From contig OX442434.1 in assembly GCA_949361645.1 (NCBI GenBank), positions 2,905,672 to 2,969,671 on the forward strand: a stretch of 64,000 nucleotides of DNA, in the 5' to 3' direction. Numbering within the stretch: the first letter of the stretch is position 1; each line of letters opens with the position of its first letter. Of the stretch, positions 1-11,306 are shown piece after piece. The notes under the pieces are model-generated. The model saw nothing but the letters and a program-made list of their open reading frames with translations. It did not search any database and was not told the DNA's origin. The stretch comes from Spongilla lacustris (lineage: Eukaryota; Porifera; Demospongiae; Spongillida; Spongillidae). The position numbers were made by a program, and so were the translations under genes.

Positions 1-135
1 CTACTCATCATGTGAGTTGTGCCGTGAAAAAGCACTAGATCTTTTATGCAATTACATCATCGCCTGTAAGCTAGCATGGAAGTGGTGTTACAAACCAATA
101 TGAATGTCTTTGCAATAAATATGCTATATAATAAG
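1..135. repeat. Dispersed repeat, copy 1
   Basis: About 130 bp match, with few differences and in the same orientation, a block at 18034-18161 (shared words include 'agcactagatcttttatgca' and 'gctagcatggaagtggtgtt'). The similarity stops near 135, where a C/T run begins. It may continue upstream of the window. No coding signal was seen. It is probably part of an interspersed element. Confidence 0.75.
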
Positions 136-199
136 CCCCCCCTTTTTTTTGGTACCCACTTTAATCAACCAGTATAACTCCGTAATGCTTGAGCTAATG

Positions 200-400
200 C
201 ATGCCATCACCGCATATATGTTAGGCGCAAATTGTGAATTTGCGCAATTTAAAAATGCGCTGCGCATTATATATGTGAATCCACGTATTGCGCAACAATT
301 TATAAATTGTTGCGCAAACTACTGTCAATCGTATATACGCGCGTACTATGCACGGTCCATTTATAAATTGCGCGCAAAAATTACGTTGCGCAATTTGTGA
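200..400. other. Palindrome-rich TTGCGCAA segment
   Basis: The motif TTGCGCAA and its half-sites recur here. Positions 288-317 form a perfect 30-bp palindrome centred on TTTATAAA, with TTGCGCAACAA at each end. Further copies of the half-motif lie near 238-250, 361-372 and 388-398, and again near 583-605. The reading frame across it (149-400) is open only because of this low-complexity sequence and looks non-coding. It could be the core of a foldback element or a protein-binding array; neither can be shown from sequence alone. Confidence 0.6.
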
Positions 401-837
401 ACTTCTGCAACCTAGTGAATTAAACTTTCTAATAAGTGCATAGCTCTAGGATGTAGGTATGAGGTCTTAAGAAAAAGTGTGCCCATTCTGCGCAGATATT
501 ACTTTAGATCCAACTCATCCAAGCATCACACAGTGCAATACATACACACATTCACTTGTATCAAATACGGTAAATCGAATCTTTTGCGCAATTAATCATA
601 ACGCGCAACTATGACATTTTTTACACGACAAATTGTGTATTAAAGGGTGCTTATCAACTAAGCAGACTGTTTCTCCCCAGCAGTGCACACTTTACATTTC
701 CAGTCATTACTATCATCTTAAATACTGCTTGGGGAATGTTCTCACTAGCAACCAGTGCACTGAGCCATCCGTTCCTCACCACCATGCATATACAAATACT
801 CTGTCTTAGGCTTTCCTGGTAGGATGTTTTTTTTCAA

Positions 838-1200
838 GGGAAAGGTGCCATTGGTTCACTTTTCAAACATTCTATGAAATGTGGTAAATCATATTGCAAA
901 TACTACTCCGCAGCCTGATGATCCAATCAGACTTACAATTTTATGAAATCTTGCTGAGATCCATGGCCATGAGCGGCTACAGCACAACAAAGCAGCGATT
1001 TGCATCTTTACATCCATAGGTATTGTGGAGAATTTGCTGTCAAACACATTAACAGAAAGGGATTGGGTGTGCTGAACTGTAATCATGATCCAATGGTTCC
1101 CTTCTGCATTAAGTATTTGAATGAAGGACTCTCTTGTAACAGGAAAGGATACGTTCTGCCCTAGCAATGTGCTATATGCAAACTGTTTTGATGTATACTA
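838..1200 (-). pseudogene. Ulp1-like (C48) cysteine protease domain, decayed
   Basis: The minus strand encodes a Ulp1-type catalytic core. It has the His in a GNHW motif, the Asp in NVFDS, and a Cys in GCGVVFAI, preceded by a plausible acceptor AG at 1198-1200. After FAI the frame hits a stop, but the homology continues in another frame (YDLPHFIECLKSEPMAPFP), the usual C-terminal continuation of this family. The domain is therefore frameshifted. The same domain, with a better-preserved DCG motif, lies at 30840-31495 next to an integrase, so this is probably a scrap of another Ginger1-type transposon. C48 domains cleave SUMO-like conjugates in host proteins; the role inside transposons is unknown. 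Confidence 0.7.
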
Positions 1201-2210
1201 AAAACAAGCAAATGAAATCAATTAGTTGTCAGTCTATTAATATGCACAGTGCTGTATGACTGTGTGATACAGCCTAATTACAATACATATAGCATCTCAC
1301 CCATACAAATACACATAAAACAGGGGTTTTTGTAACCAACATGACCACATTCCAATGAATGGATATATGGTCAAGGATGTCATGGAACTTTTCAACCATA
1401 GCAACTACACGATAAATAGTCTTGTCATTCTCTTAAATTTATAATTTAATACATCCATTCAAGCAATTATGAGTCATATACATGAGCAATTATTGTATAT
1501 AAATACATAGATGCATAAGGTACACCAACAATACACATACATACACAATATCTATAACCTACAGTTCCACAAAGCAGCAGCCATTCCTATAAAATGGAAA
1601 ATGCACACTGTGCCTCTTTTCAGAGGAAAGAGAAAAGAACATGCAACTGCAACTGTTAATTGAAGGCAGCTAGTTTTCCTCTGTCAAAACCCTGAACATC
1701 AGCCGGTGCATGCAAGATTAGATTTTATCTAGTTCTACTTGAGGAGGAGGAGGACAAAGGAGCACATTCCTTCCCTTTATCCCTACACACTACCTGCATG
1801 GCATGCACGTAGATTTAGCTTTCTTGATTCAGTTACTCACCTTCGGAAGACACAACACATCAGTCAACCCCAGCTCTGCGCAGTTTAGCAGCTCAACTTC
1901 TTTGTTCTATTCACACAATGTCTGAAAGAAGCCGTGACGCCAATACTATGCTCTCCCTTAACAGCTTGACGAATCCTCTTGGCTTTCTCTTCGCTAACGG
2001 TTTTGCTTGTTCTTCAACCGCTTTTGTCTATAGCTACATACCTTTCACAGCAAAACTTCTCATACCGGTCTACTAAGCAACGTACACACTGCACAAATAT
2101 ATATAATAATAATAATTATTATTATATAAAATAATAATTATGTGTGATGTATTTGTATGTTGTGTATATGGGAAAAGATATTACATGTCTAAAAATATAT
2201 ATAAACATAA
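1201..2210. other. No gene recognised; 3' flank of transporter A
   Basis: AT-rich DNA with no convincing exon. Positions 2101-2145 are an AAT/ATT-rich simple repeat. Positions 2060-2100 ('ataccggtctactaagcaac...gcacaaat') match the 3' flank of transporter B at 19503-19543, so the duplication extends past the stop codons. Confidence 0.5.
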
Positions 2211-4433
2211 TCACTTGGTGGGCTGTGAAGAGTAATAGTTCTCTGCAAGTATGTGTTGATCAATGTGTTCATCTCTCAGCCTTTTCTTGTACCTCTTTGC
2301 TACCAATGAGTATAACAAGAATCCAATGATGCCAATGATAATTATTGTAACCAAGTATACTGAATTGCAGCTGACTACTGGGGTAATCCTTGATTGTCGT
2401 AATTGCTCGAAAGCATTAGTAATAATTATCTCAAGAATCAGTGGTACCATAGCATACAGACCCTGAATGGTGTAGAATGTTCCTACTAGCATACTTCTCA
2501 TACTGTATGGTGATTGAGCAAATATGAACTCGAATGCTATAGATAGAGAACAAGGGTGTAAAGGTATATATGTATATGTGAAATCATAGTTTTACACTTA
2601 CTTGATATAAAAACAATAAGTTCTGCTATGTTGTCCAATGCTATAGGCACTGCAATTAAAGCTGCGGAGGTGCTTGAATTCATATTTTTAGTATTTGATT
2701 CTGACAGAATGCAACGATCTTTGGGAGTGTGATCAGGTCCTTCGTGTATGTACAGATCAATGATCAATGCTGATGCTACGGCAGCTATATCCACTAACAT
2801 CCCAATTCCAATCTTTTTCAACGAGGTAAGTGTGTAATTTTCAAACAATGGACATATCACAAATTCATGCAGTGGTACTGCTAGCAGAATTATAATGTTT
2901 TGGGTTGTTAAGATGTCGCGAATTGAACAGTGTTGATTCAGAGTAGGATTGTTCATCTCGAAAGCAAGAACATCCTCATCCTTTAGTCAAAATCACAAAT
3001 TGTGCACATATACATGTGCAGAGAAGAGCAGAAAAATATATCATTTATACTGGTACAGCTATACTGTACATATACATCTATACTGGTAAAGCTCCATGTA
3101 TACGGTACGCCGCTTCTTGTAATGCTGCCAAAGGTATGTGCTCAACACAATAGGTTAATAAAGCACTGTGTTACAAAGGTTAAGATGATTTTGTGCATGA
3201 AACAAAATGCCGGATGAATTAGCTTTAAAAACAGTTGTCCATAACTCTAAAAGCAAGCATGTAATTCATGCACTGTAGCTATACTGCAGGTAAGTAAACC
3301 TTTTAACTCTACTCACCCCTGCACTTAGAAGGAATCCCCGAAATACTTTTTGTTTTCATTGAATTGTGCTTCCTAATAAAAGCATTGCTTCTTGATTTTG
3401 TCTTATAACATGCAGTACTTACCGTATCATTAACTATCAGAAATCCTCCCACAGATACCAAGAGCAGGGATATAGCAAAGAATGATTTCACATCTTCAAC
3501 CTTCTCTGTGGAAAATGGACCTCCATACTTGCTCTTCCCCAGATCAAGCCTCGATGGAGGTGTATCATCATAGAACGTCAGAGAACTTCTGTGTATGGGG
3601 ATTTTGTGTTGCGAAGAAAATTTTAAAACATCACGAACTGTCTTAAAAGGGTTGACGCTTATTGGTTCTTTCACTAACCACTTATCTAAGCAGTACCAAC
3701 ACAACAGAGCAGCTCCCATAAATAGGACATTGACACCAACTTCAACCACCAAAGAAAGGTAATCAGAAAACAGACAGTCAAGTATCACTGAAACTGTTTC
3801 ACTGCCAACGTATGTACTCCACCAGTACCAGTGGATAAAGGCACTCAGCTGGCTTCCGGAGGCACCCACCATTTGGTCCATACCAAACTGAATGATATTT
3901 GTTCTAAATCCCGCCAAGCCTGCATTAATAGCCAGATATGCCACTGGAAATATGTAATATACGTACTTAGCCTCGTCGATCAGCTGAAGGAAGAGGAACG
4001 GAAAGAACAACACACAGTGTCCAATAAATACGAGCCACATACTGATTTTAGTTACTCTATATCTCCCGATACGAGCATCTGCGATCCATCCGGCAAGAGG
4101 ATAGAAGAGTTGTGGAATAGCTGTGCCGATCAGAAGGACTCCTAATATATTTTTCTGATAAGGGCTGTTTGGTATAATTTGTGCGCCGAGTACATTCAGA
4201 GTACTGTAGTATCCCGTATCCACGGCCACGCAGATGGCAATGACCAAAATGGCTCCTTTGCTGCTAATCCTTCTTGATCTACAGCAAGTCGTTTTTCTCG
4301 TAAAGGCAGGGCGGTTCAGATCGCGAGTCCCGCGACCTATGTGGACGAATTCTTCACACTCTTCGTAGTTACTGTTATCTTCAGAAACCCTCTGAATGTG
4401 GCCTGTTATCGGTGTTCTGTTTGTGTCGTACAT
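2211..4433 (-). CDS. POT/SLC15-like membrane transporter, copy A
   Basis: Three exons on the minus strand: 4433-3423, 2980-2602 and 2536-2211, with GT-AG introns in phases 0 and 1. They give an uninterrupted 571-residue protein. POT/PTR landmarks are: the loop after TM2 (PLAGWIADARIGRYRVTK); a TM4 motif GLAGFRTNIIQFGMDQ, equivalent to the family's G-x-GG-x-x-P...FGADQ; a TM5 WYWWSTYVGS; and an SPYSMRSMLVG motif in the last exon. The family moves di/tripeptides, nitrate or related solutes with protons across membranes. Here the TM1 E-x-x-E-R motif is missing (VAVDTGYY), so substrate and coupling are uncertain. It is about 90% similar by eye to copy B. The ATG lies in the target duplication of an inserted transposon (4436-5445), which separates the gene from its original promoter and has probably silenced or rewired it. 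Compared with copy B, nine bases after the ATG are missing. Confidence 0.9.
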
Positions 4434-5450
4434 TTCAGTGGCGGATACAGGGGGGGGGGGGGGGGGGGGGGGGGCAAACCCGGCCTATGCCCTCTAATAG
4501 GGATACGCCTCCTGTGCATCGTAATGAATTTAATTACATGTCATCAGCGTCGCACTCTTGCAGGCGCTAGACCTGTTGTACGTGCTAAGTATCACCCCTG
4601 ATACGTGGCACTTTTTCTATTGTGCTTTTGAGCGTTCAGTTCGTACATTCGTTCAGCGTTCAGTTGGTACATTCGTTCAGTGTTCAGTTCGTACATTCGT
4701 TCAGCGTTCAGTTAGTACATTCGTTCAGCGTTCAGTTCCTACATTCGTTCAGCGTTCAGTTCGTACATTCGTTCAGCGTTCAGTTCCTACATTCGTTCAG
4801 CGTTCAGTTCGTACATTCGTTCAGCGTTCAGTTCGTACATTCGTTCAGCGTTCAGTTCGTACATTCGTTCAGAGTTCAGTTCGTACATTCGTTCAACGTT
4901 CAGTTCCTACATTCGTTCAGCGTTCAGTTCGTACATCGTTCAGAGTTCAGTTCGTACATTCGTTCAGCGTTCAGTTCGTACATTCGTTCAGCGTTCAGCG
5001 GTTCCTACATTGCGAATTACAATTTCAATTGGAAATCGCAATGTACGAAAAAGTGGAAATAGCTAATTCCTCTTTGAGATTAAAATGTCTATCGCAGCAC
5101 TATGGGAGAAGACAGATTTAATGCGTTAATGTTATTGTATGTGCACAAAGATATCGAACTTAATATTGATGCTATCATTGACAGCTATAGACGAAAATAC
5201 CCTCGGAGGATGACCCTATTTGTGAAGTGTGACTGTTATAGGTATCTTTAATCATTTGTATCTGTGAATATATGCCTGTTTTGTAACTTCCAAAAGTGCA
5301 AAAAAAAACCAGTGGCTAGGGTTTTGGGGCGGAGATGATGGTGCTTACTGCGCTTTCCCAGACACCCTGGCAAGTTCGGAGGGGCACGCCCCCATTCCCA
5401 TCCATATATGCCTCCCCCTAACACAAAATCCTGTATCCGCCCCTGCATTT
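4431..5450. mobile_element. Non-autonomous DNA transposon with TIRs and 5-bp TSD
   Basis: The element runs 4436-5445 (1,010 bp). The left end CAGTGGCGGATACAGG and the reverse complement of the right end (CAGGGGCGGATACAGG) match at 15 of 16 positions. The flanking pentamers CATTT at 4431-4435 and 5446-5450 form a target-site duplication. It carries a 25-base G run (4450-4474), a 24-bp minisatellite (4632-5003) and a small foldback (5006-5048), but no transposase. CAGxGGCGGAT termini are common in animal hAT-like elements, but those duplicate 8 bp, so the superfamily is open. Right of the insertion, the sequence (catttgag...atgaa...aatt) resembles the region upstream of the copy B start codon, which supports the reconstruction. 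Confidence 0.7.
4632..5003. repeat. 24-bp minisatellite, about 15 units
   Basis: The unit is cgttcagttcgtacattc plus gttcag. Units differ at one or two bases, mainly gtt/cgt/agt/cct before acattc, and one unit near 4936 has lost a base. Because the period is a multiple of three, two plus-strand frames stay open across the array; these reading frames are by-products. The array sits inside the transposon at 4436-5445. Confidence 0.9.
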
Positions 5451-7425
5451 GAGCATTTCAAATGAATTGAACTGGCCTTCACACGGATCCAGGATTTGGG
5501 GAGGGGTCTGATAATTATATTCACAACTGTGGGAGGGTGGGGCGTGCCCCTCCCGTGACAGCAGAGATAATATATAAAGGTTGGCAAAGCGTCACGTGAG
5601 CCATAGAGATTGGCGATTTTAACTGTGCCATCCGACCTGGTGTAAATCGCACGTGCGTGTAAGTGTGAAACGGGCATCAAAATTCGTTTGTTTGTTGCAA
5701 CCACAAAAGGAAGACAGTACCCACTGCTGAGATCAAGGACGTTGTAATAGAGGGAATTTTTTTGTAATTTATACGGGGGTTGAGACTTATTTGACGCGTG
5801 ATTTTATACTGTCCGAAGTTCAATGAAATTTTACAATATTGGGAGTGCTCTTCTTTGTGGGACAGCATCTAGTGCATCCGCGGGTTTTTTATGCATACGA
5901 TCGTTTGCCTAACCTAAACAATGGTTATATTTTAGTGTAATGTTGTGTTTTTGTCCAAAGCGCGCTTGTTACGATTCGTATAGCATATTGGGTCTGTGCA
6001 AAACGTGTGGGACAGTTACGTCGTAGCCAGATAGACTAGTATGAGAAAATGGATATTGGCTTGTCGCTCTTTCCTTATATTTTAGTGTCCAAGTATTGTA
6101 GCGTGCCCCACACGTTTGGTTCACGGTGTGTATTTTTTTAAAGGGAATGTGGAAAAGGAAATTTAGATTGGGCGGGCAACATCTGGAGAATGAAGAGCGC
6201 GTACAGCGAAGTCTAATCGTGTCTGTTCCTCGCGAGAGTGTCAGTATATCCGTTTCTTCGTCCTTGACACTGTTCTGTGTACCTGCTTGTACAGCACTGT
6301 ACTGATTGCTTTTCTAAGCGTATTCATTCCGCGCGCGCGCGCCCTAGAATTGTATGGAATGTGCGACTAAACTTCTACGCGGTCGCTTTCACTGCCATCA
6401 TTTTGATCAAATAGATCTACTTCCTCTTGCATACCATCCTTGAAAGAGAATCGTGAAGAGACATAGCCACATCACTGGGTTCGTCAACAGGCTAACTCCG
6501 CTTGCCTACAATAAAAACAAATGACTCCCTCACTCAATTGTGACTCAGTTCCACACTTCTAACTAACATGACACAAAATGGTCGCCACAGATTCGCGAGT
6601 ACTTCGAAGGCTGCCAATCCTCTCTACGGACCGCTTGAATCCACCTTCGTAGTCTGCCTTCATTTCTGAATGAAAACCGATAGAAACCCAGGCCCAAACG
6701 CTGACCACCACGATTTCTAAAGCCAAAAGCACAACACCTCCCAATTATTCATCGTTTTAGGTCACGCGTTTCCAGGGAAACGACTTCTCACCGAAATCAG
6801 CGGATTGTATGTCCTATGTATTGGTGAATTTCATGCTAAATAAATGCAAAAGCAAAAAAGCGGCTGGGGCTTCGACCCAGACCCCACTAGGGAAGCTATC
6901 AGCGCTCCCTTACTGTCACCAGAGATAAAATATATAAAGGGATTGGCAACGGACCCACGTAACACTTAGTAAAGTGTGCCATCCGTAGACGAATCCGTAC
7001 AAATGCATTAAACACTAGAGCTACACGCATAACCATACATGAACAAAAGCCTACAGGCTACATCTGCTTCCTAATATGCCTTTAGACTTCTGTGTTGATT
7101 TCTTTTGGGCAACCTTGTACTTTTCTACCGAAGCACTTGAGTATGAATTTTATATATTATCTCTGACCAGAGCCATGAGTCTGGAACTTGCAGAGCACAA
7201 GGGAAGGTTATTTGGAAGCTACAGTCCAGGCAGGAAATGGTAATTTAATAGGCTGAGATTGCTTGCAAGACGTTCGAGAGACGAAATCACACATTCCAAA
7301 ATCACTAGTAATGGTATTGAGACAGGGCAGGTCAATGGTGGAGGCAGAGTGATAGTCCAGTGCCACCTCGATTATACGGAAAAGTATGACCTCGATTATA
7401 CGGAAAATAAGGCACATTCATTGGG
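5451..7425. other. Repeat-rich stretch, no gene recognised
   Basis: No coding exon could be supported. The sequence cagagataatatataaagg occurs at 5562-5580, again with one extra base at 6920, and inverted at about 7150-7165. The flanks of the first two copies (ttggcaa...cacgt, gtgtgccatccg) also match, so at least two copies of one element lie here. Another transposon terminus (ggatccaggattt) starts near 5487. A CG dinucleotide run lies at 6331-6341. The 22-bp word cctcgattatacggaaaa... is duplicated at 7367-7408. Confidence 0.45.
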
Positions 7426-7519
7426 TGTTAGGAAAACTGTCCGTGTACTTAGCGGTAAGTTGAATTGTCTAAACCAGTTTAGACAACTTCCGCTAAATAC
7501 ACAGACAGTTTTTCTAACA
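7426..7519. repeat. Short foldback (hairpin) element
   Basis: The left arm begins tgttaggaaaactgtc. Its reverse complement, with a few differences, forms the right arm ending at 7519. The two arms are about 42 bp each, meeting at tctaaaccagtttaga. This is a typical miniature foldback element. It lies just upstream of the transposase relic starting at 7553. Confidence 0.7.
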
Positions 7520-7552
7520 TGCATGCAATGTTATTTTGCATAGGAATTAGCT

Positions 7553-9983
7553 TTGACAGAAACAACATCCAGACAACTTGCTCAGTCCAAGTTTTTGCCT
7601 AGTGACAACACATCCAATTTAGCTTTTGAGAATAAAAGTTCATTTCAACTTACCAGAAGTGAATGGGACAGTTTGTTTATTGAAAAATCAATTGATCCAT
7701 CGTGGGTGCATCTAATGGCTAGTGGATTGTCACATATAAATGATTGTTGTAGTATTGCATTTAAAAGGCACTGGATTAAAAAAAGAAATCGCAAAAGCCA
7801 TCACCCATTTTCTTCAACGCAGATGGGTATTGCACCTTTACGACATGTTCAGTAACTCTCAAACTTTCTGTCCCAGAAAGTAGCATTCAAAGCAGCACCG
7901 TTACTGTATTTGTAATATTTCAAGGAAACATTAATCACATAACTGAAGAAGTCCATGGTCGCTAAATAAGTAACTCTTGCCGCAAACTGTTCATTGCAAA
8001 GTTTCAGGCACAAAAGTTGGTCCCTTCAAAACTGTACCATAGCCAATTGCTTGCATTGTCTGCTACACAGTTTGCAGCTGGCAATCGGGATGGTGTTGGG
8101 TGCTCAAAAGCAGTACTACAGAAAATATCATCTGAAGCACGGCTGCAACTAGAAGCAGACCATGATGTGGTTCTATCATTAATGATATTACAAAATGACT
8201 TTAATTAGCTGCAAGCTGAAAGTGCTGTAACAAATGAACTGAGTAGAAAAGGTTGTCCTGTTGAGGGTTATATTCAACATATCAGTGCATCACCATTCAG
8301 TGTCATATGTTTTAATGAGGCAGGAGTTCACCTGTATCATGAAGTTGCCAAGTTAAGTACTACTTTTTGTGATGCTACTGGAACTATAATATCTTTTCAC
8401 AAAACGCGCAGTGAGAAGAAAAAGACTATATATTACTATGCTTTAGTTATTAATCATCCAGTACCTGCCAAACCACCTATTGCTGTTGCAGAAGTCATTA
8501 CCAGTGACCACACTGTACTTTCAATAGCGTTTTTTCTGCAATGCTTCCGAAGAGCTGAAGGTGTAATTTATACTAGCGCTGTGAAACATTGTCAGATTAT
8601 CATCGACCGAAGTATTGTGCTCCTACTGAGTTTTTTTGCAGGTGTTCAACATGGAAACCTTGCATGATTACCTAAACAGAACCTTTAGAGTTGTTACTGG
8701 AGCAGAGCGTGCTAAGGATACAGTAAAAGTATCGCCGCACGCATGCAAAAGTCACGTTATGAACTCTGCAAAAAAAAGAATGCAGGAATGGTGAGTGCAA
8801 TTATTGGTAGCACCTTTATCTTGACTAGTTTTTTACTATTCAGGTTTCAAAATGAGCAGTACAAATTTTCTATGTACTGCTTTGCCCTGCTAGTGAATTG
8901 TGTAATGCTGAAACAGTTACTGCAATATGTTACCCGTCTTAAAATAATATTTTGCTCCAAATTTAAATCAGAGGCAATGGTTGAAGCATACAATGCAATA
9001 GTACATGAAGTAAATTCATTGGGTAGTGAAATGAAAGAAGATGACAAAGATTGTGAATTCAGTCCAATTCCAGCTTGGGATGAAAATGTAATTGCGCTAC
9101 ATCCTTTTGGTGCTTTATTCAAATCCAATCTTGAGCATGTTCATGTTTGTGATGTAGGAGGATCTGAAAATGATTTATACAAACCGGAATTTTTCGACAT
9201 GATTTTAAACACTTGGTTGCCAATGGCTCCTTTTTGGACATCTCTTATGTTAGGTATGTTGTGAAAAAAATGTACAGTGTGAAAAATTGGTATTTCTTTT
9301 TATACAGGAGACATGGAACTACACAAAGATGACTCATATGAATTTAGCAATGTATGCATATTCATAATTATGTGAACTGATCAAATTACGATTCTTTTTA
9401 AACAGAGTTTTGCAAATTCAACGGCTGGCACCATAGAAGCTTGGAATTTTATTCTAAAACAAATTGACCATCCACAAAAGCACTTGAGACCTGATGTTTT
9501 CCTTAGGCAACACTACCCTATCATAATGGGTAGACAGCGTCAGTTTTATGATGACCTCCATGCACCATCACGAAAGCGCCTAAAGGTATGTGTAGCTCAA
9601 TGCAAATGTTGTTGCTGTTATGTATATCATTATACAGAAGTCAACAAAAAGAAGGCCATCACAGCCATTCAAGGAAAAGTGGTCCAAAAGAAGTGATCAT
9701 TCAGCCTCTAATAGGCAGAGAGGTTTCTATCAGAGCAAACCAAGCATTCCTTTGAAGGAGATTGAACAGTCAAGGTTTGGAATGCATTTGCATAAAAACA
9801 AAATTCGTTACATATTACTGACATGTACACCATGCACAGTACACTACAATAAGTTCATGTTTGTAATTAAATGAATAGCTAAATGTACAATGCAACGTGT
9901 CATTTTGCAGGGAAACGTTTGAAGCAATGAAAACTGAAACATTACCTGCAGTGAAAGAGTCCATCATTGTACCTGATATGTAA
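7553..9983 (+). pseudogene. MULE-like transposase gene, 5' half broken
   Basis: The plus strand carries a long relic. Recognisable parts are FCDATGTIISF (first acidic residue) and IIIDRSIVLLLS (second), followed in a shifted frame by FNMETLHDYLNRTFRVVTG and HACKSHVMNSAKKRMQEW. This resembles MULE/NOF-type transposase cores, but the superfamily is a judgement. In-frame stops lie near 7970 and 8206, with frameshifts near 7790 and at the T-run near 8632. The 3' half is different: exons ending at 8790, then 8844-9253, 9308-9351, 9406-9585, 9638-9774 and 9911-9983 join in consistent phase with GT-AG introns and end in VPDM-stop. The gene was thus an intron-bearing transposase or a domesticated relative that later decayed. 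Confidence 0.65.
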
Positions 9984-10576
9984 GAATTCATTACAAGTAT
10001 AAAAGAATAAAATTAAGTGTGTTATACGCTAGTGTGTCTCCAAACAATGATGTTATCACACTGAAGAGCCAAACCTAATACTAACTGAAAAATTAACTAG
10101 TTTTCTGTGTATGAATGATCGTGTTTGCTTTTAAATATTTGTGTTTGCTTTATGAGTAAGGAGATAGTGAGTGCGCTGACCAGGAGGTATGCTTGGATTG
10201 TAAAGAGAGGGAGGGGAGGGAGGGTGGAGGGAGGGGCAGGATGGAGGGAGTGCGCAGTCTGTCCTACTACTTCCTGGGCCTCCCTCTAGGTTTCTTCTGA
10301 TACAGTGCTGTACATGGCAATGTCTTTTTATAACATGTACATGTAGTATTCTTTTTGATGGCTACATGTAAATAGCACCATAATTTTTAAAAGTGTGCGG
10401 TTTCTGAACTCAAATTGTTGGTAGTGCTTTCCTAAAGTTCAGATCTTTAAGCCATAACAAGCATAAGGTGTTTTCCATATATGCAACTGAACTGTGACCT
10501 ACCTCTACATGTATATCTGACACGTCCTCTTTATCGAGGGACGTTAATGATCCGCAAAGTGTGGAGTAATATAAAG
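9984..10576. other. No gene recognised; purine-rich patch
   Basis: AT-rich sequence. Positions 10200-10252 are a GGGA-rich simple repeat. A TATA-like ataaagg at 10569-10577 precedes the 30-bp minisatellite but cannot be called a promoter with confidence. Confidence 0.4.
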
Positions 10577-10608
10577 GTTGATCTGTACCTACCTCAGAAA
10601 AATAGAAG

Positions 10609-10990
10609 AGGATACTGAGGCCAAAGTGGATAAGGCTGAGGAGGCTGAGGCCAAAGTGGATAAGGCTGAGGAGGTTGAGGCCAAAGTGGATAAGGCTGAG
10701 GAGGTTGAGGCCAAAGTGGATAAGGCTGAGGAGGCTGAGGCCAAAGTGGATAAGGCTGAGGAGGCTGAGGCCAAAGTGGATAAGGCTGAGGAGGTTGAGG
10801 CCAAAGTGGATAAGGCTGAGGAGGTTGAGGCCAAAGTGGATAAGGCTGAGGAGGCTGAGGCCAAAGTGGATAAGGCTGAGGAGGCTGAGGCCAAAGTGGA
10901 TAAGGCTGAGGAGGCTGAGGCCAAAGTGGATAAGGCTGAGGAGGCTGAGGCCAAAGTGGATAAGGCTGAGGAGGTTGAGGCCAAAGTGAA
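10609..10990 (+). repeat. 30-bp minisatellite with open coiled-coil-like frame
   Basis: About 12.5 units of 30 bp (ggccaaagtggataaggctg plus aggaggctga/aggaggttga). Units differ almost only by a C/T change that alternates Ala and Val codons. The plus-strand frame 10578-11015 reads (E-A/V-E-A-K-V-D-K-A-E)n, a charged sequence that could form a helix or coiled coil, and ends in DAVSLRP-stop. An acceptor-like ctacctcag lies at 10589-10597. Since the period is a multiple of three, other frames are open too, so coding is unproven. Confidence 0.8.
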
Positions 10991-11198
10991 GGATGCTGTC
11001 AGCCTGAGACCTTAGTGGATAAGGCTAAGGCAGAAGTGGATAAACTACAAGCCCATTCGCTACATTCTGGAATCAGCCTATGCATAACCCCTACACCTAC
11101 CAGTGTTGCAGAAAAAAAAAATCTATAGATGGCAAGGTTTCATAAATATTATTAAATTGCACGATTGATTTGCTGACTGACAAAGCATATTAAACCCT

Positions 11199-11225
11199 GG
11201 GGGGGGGGGGGGGGGGGGGGGGGGG
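11199..11225. repeat. Poly-G tract (27 bases)
   Basis: An uninterrupted run of 27 G on the plus strand, following taaaccct. It is one of nine G or C runs of 16 or more bases in the window. Its exact length is uncertain because such runs are error-prone in sequencing. Confidence 0.8.
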
Positions 11226-11306
11226 TCCGACATGAATAATCAATTGCAATAGGGAGATGGTGCGGCAGGGGGATGTACCCAGCGCAGAAGCTTGGGGGGT
11301 TCCGCA

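Noticed and set aside
3831..4145. Antisense frame starting MDKGTQLASGG, present opposite all fuller transporter copies (also 21150-21464, 24752-25042, 52079-52396)
   Set aside because: It lies exactly antisense to the conserved TM3-TM5 coding exon. Its conservation follows from the sense protein, and codon-position differences fit the sense strand.
4341..5121. Plus-strand frames through the G run and 24-bp minisatellite
   Set aside because: Low-complexity repeats with a period divisible by three keep several frames open; no homology or splice context.
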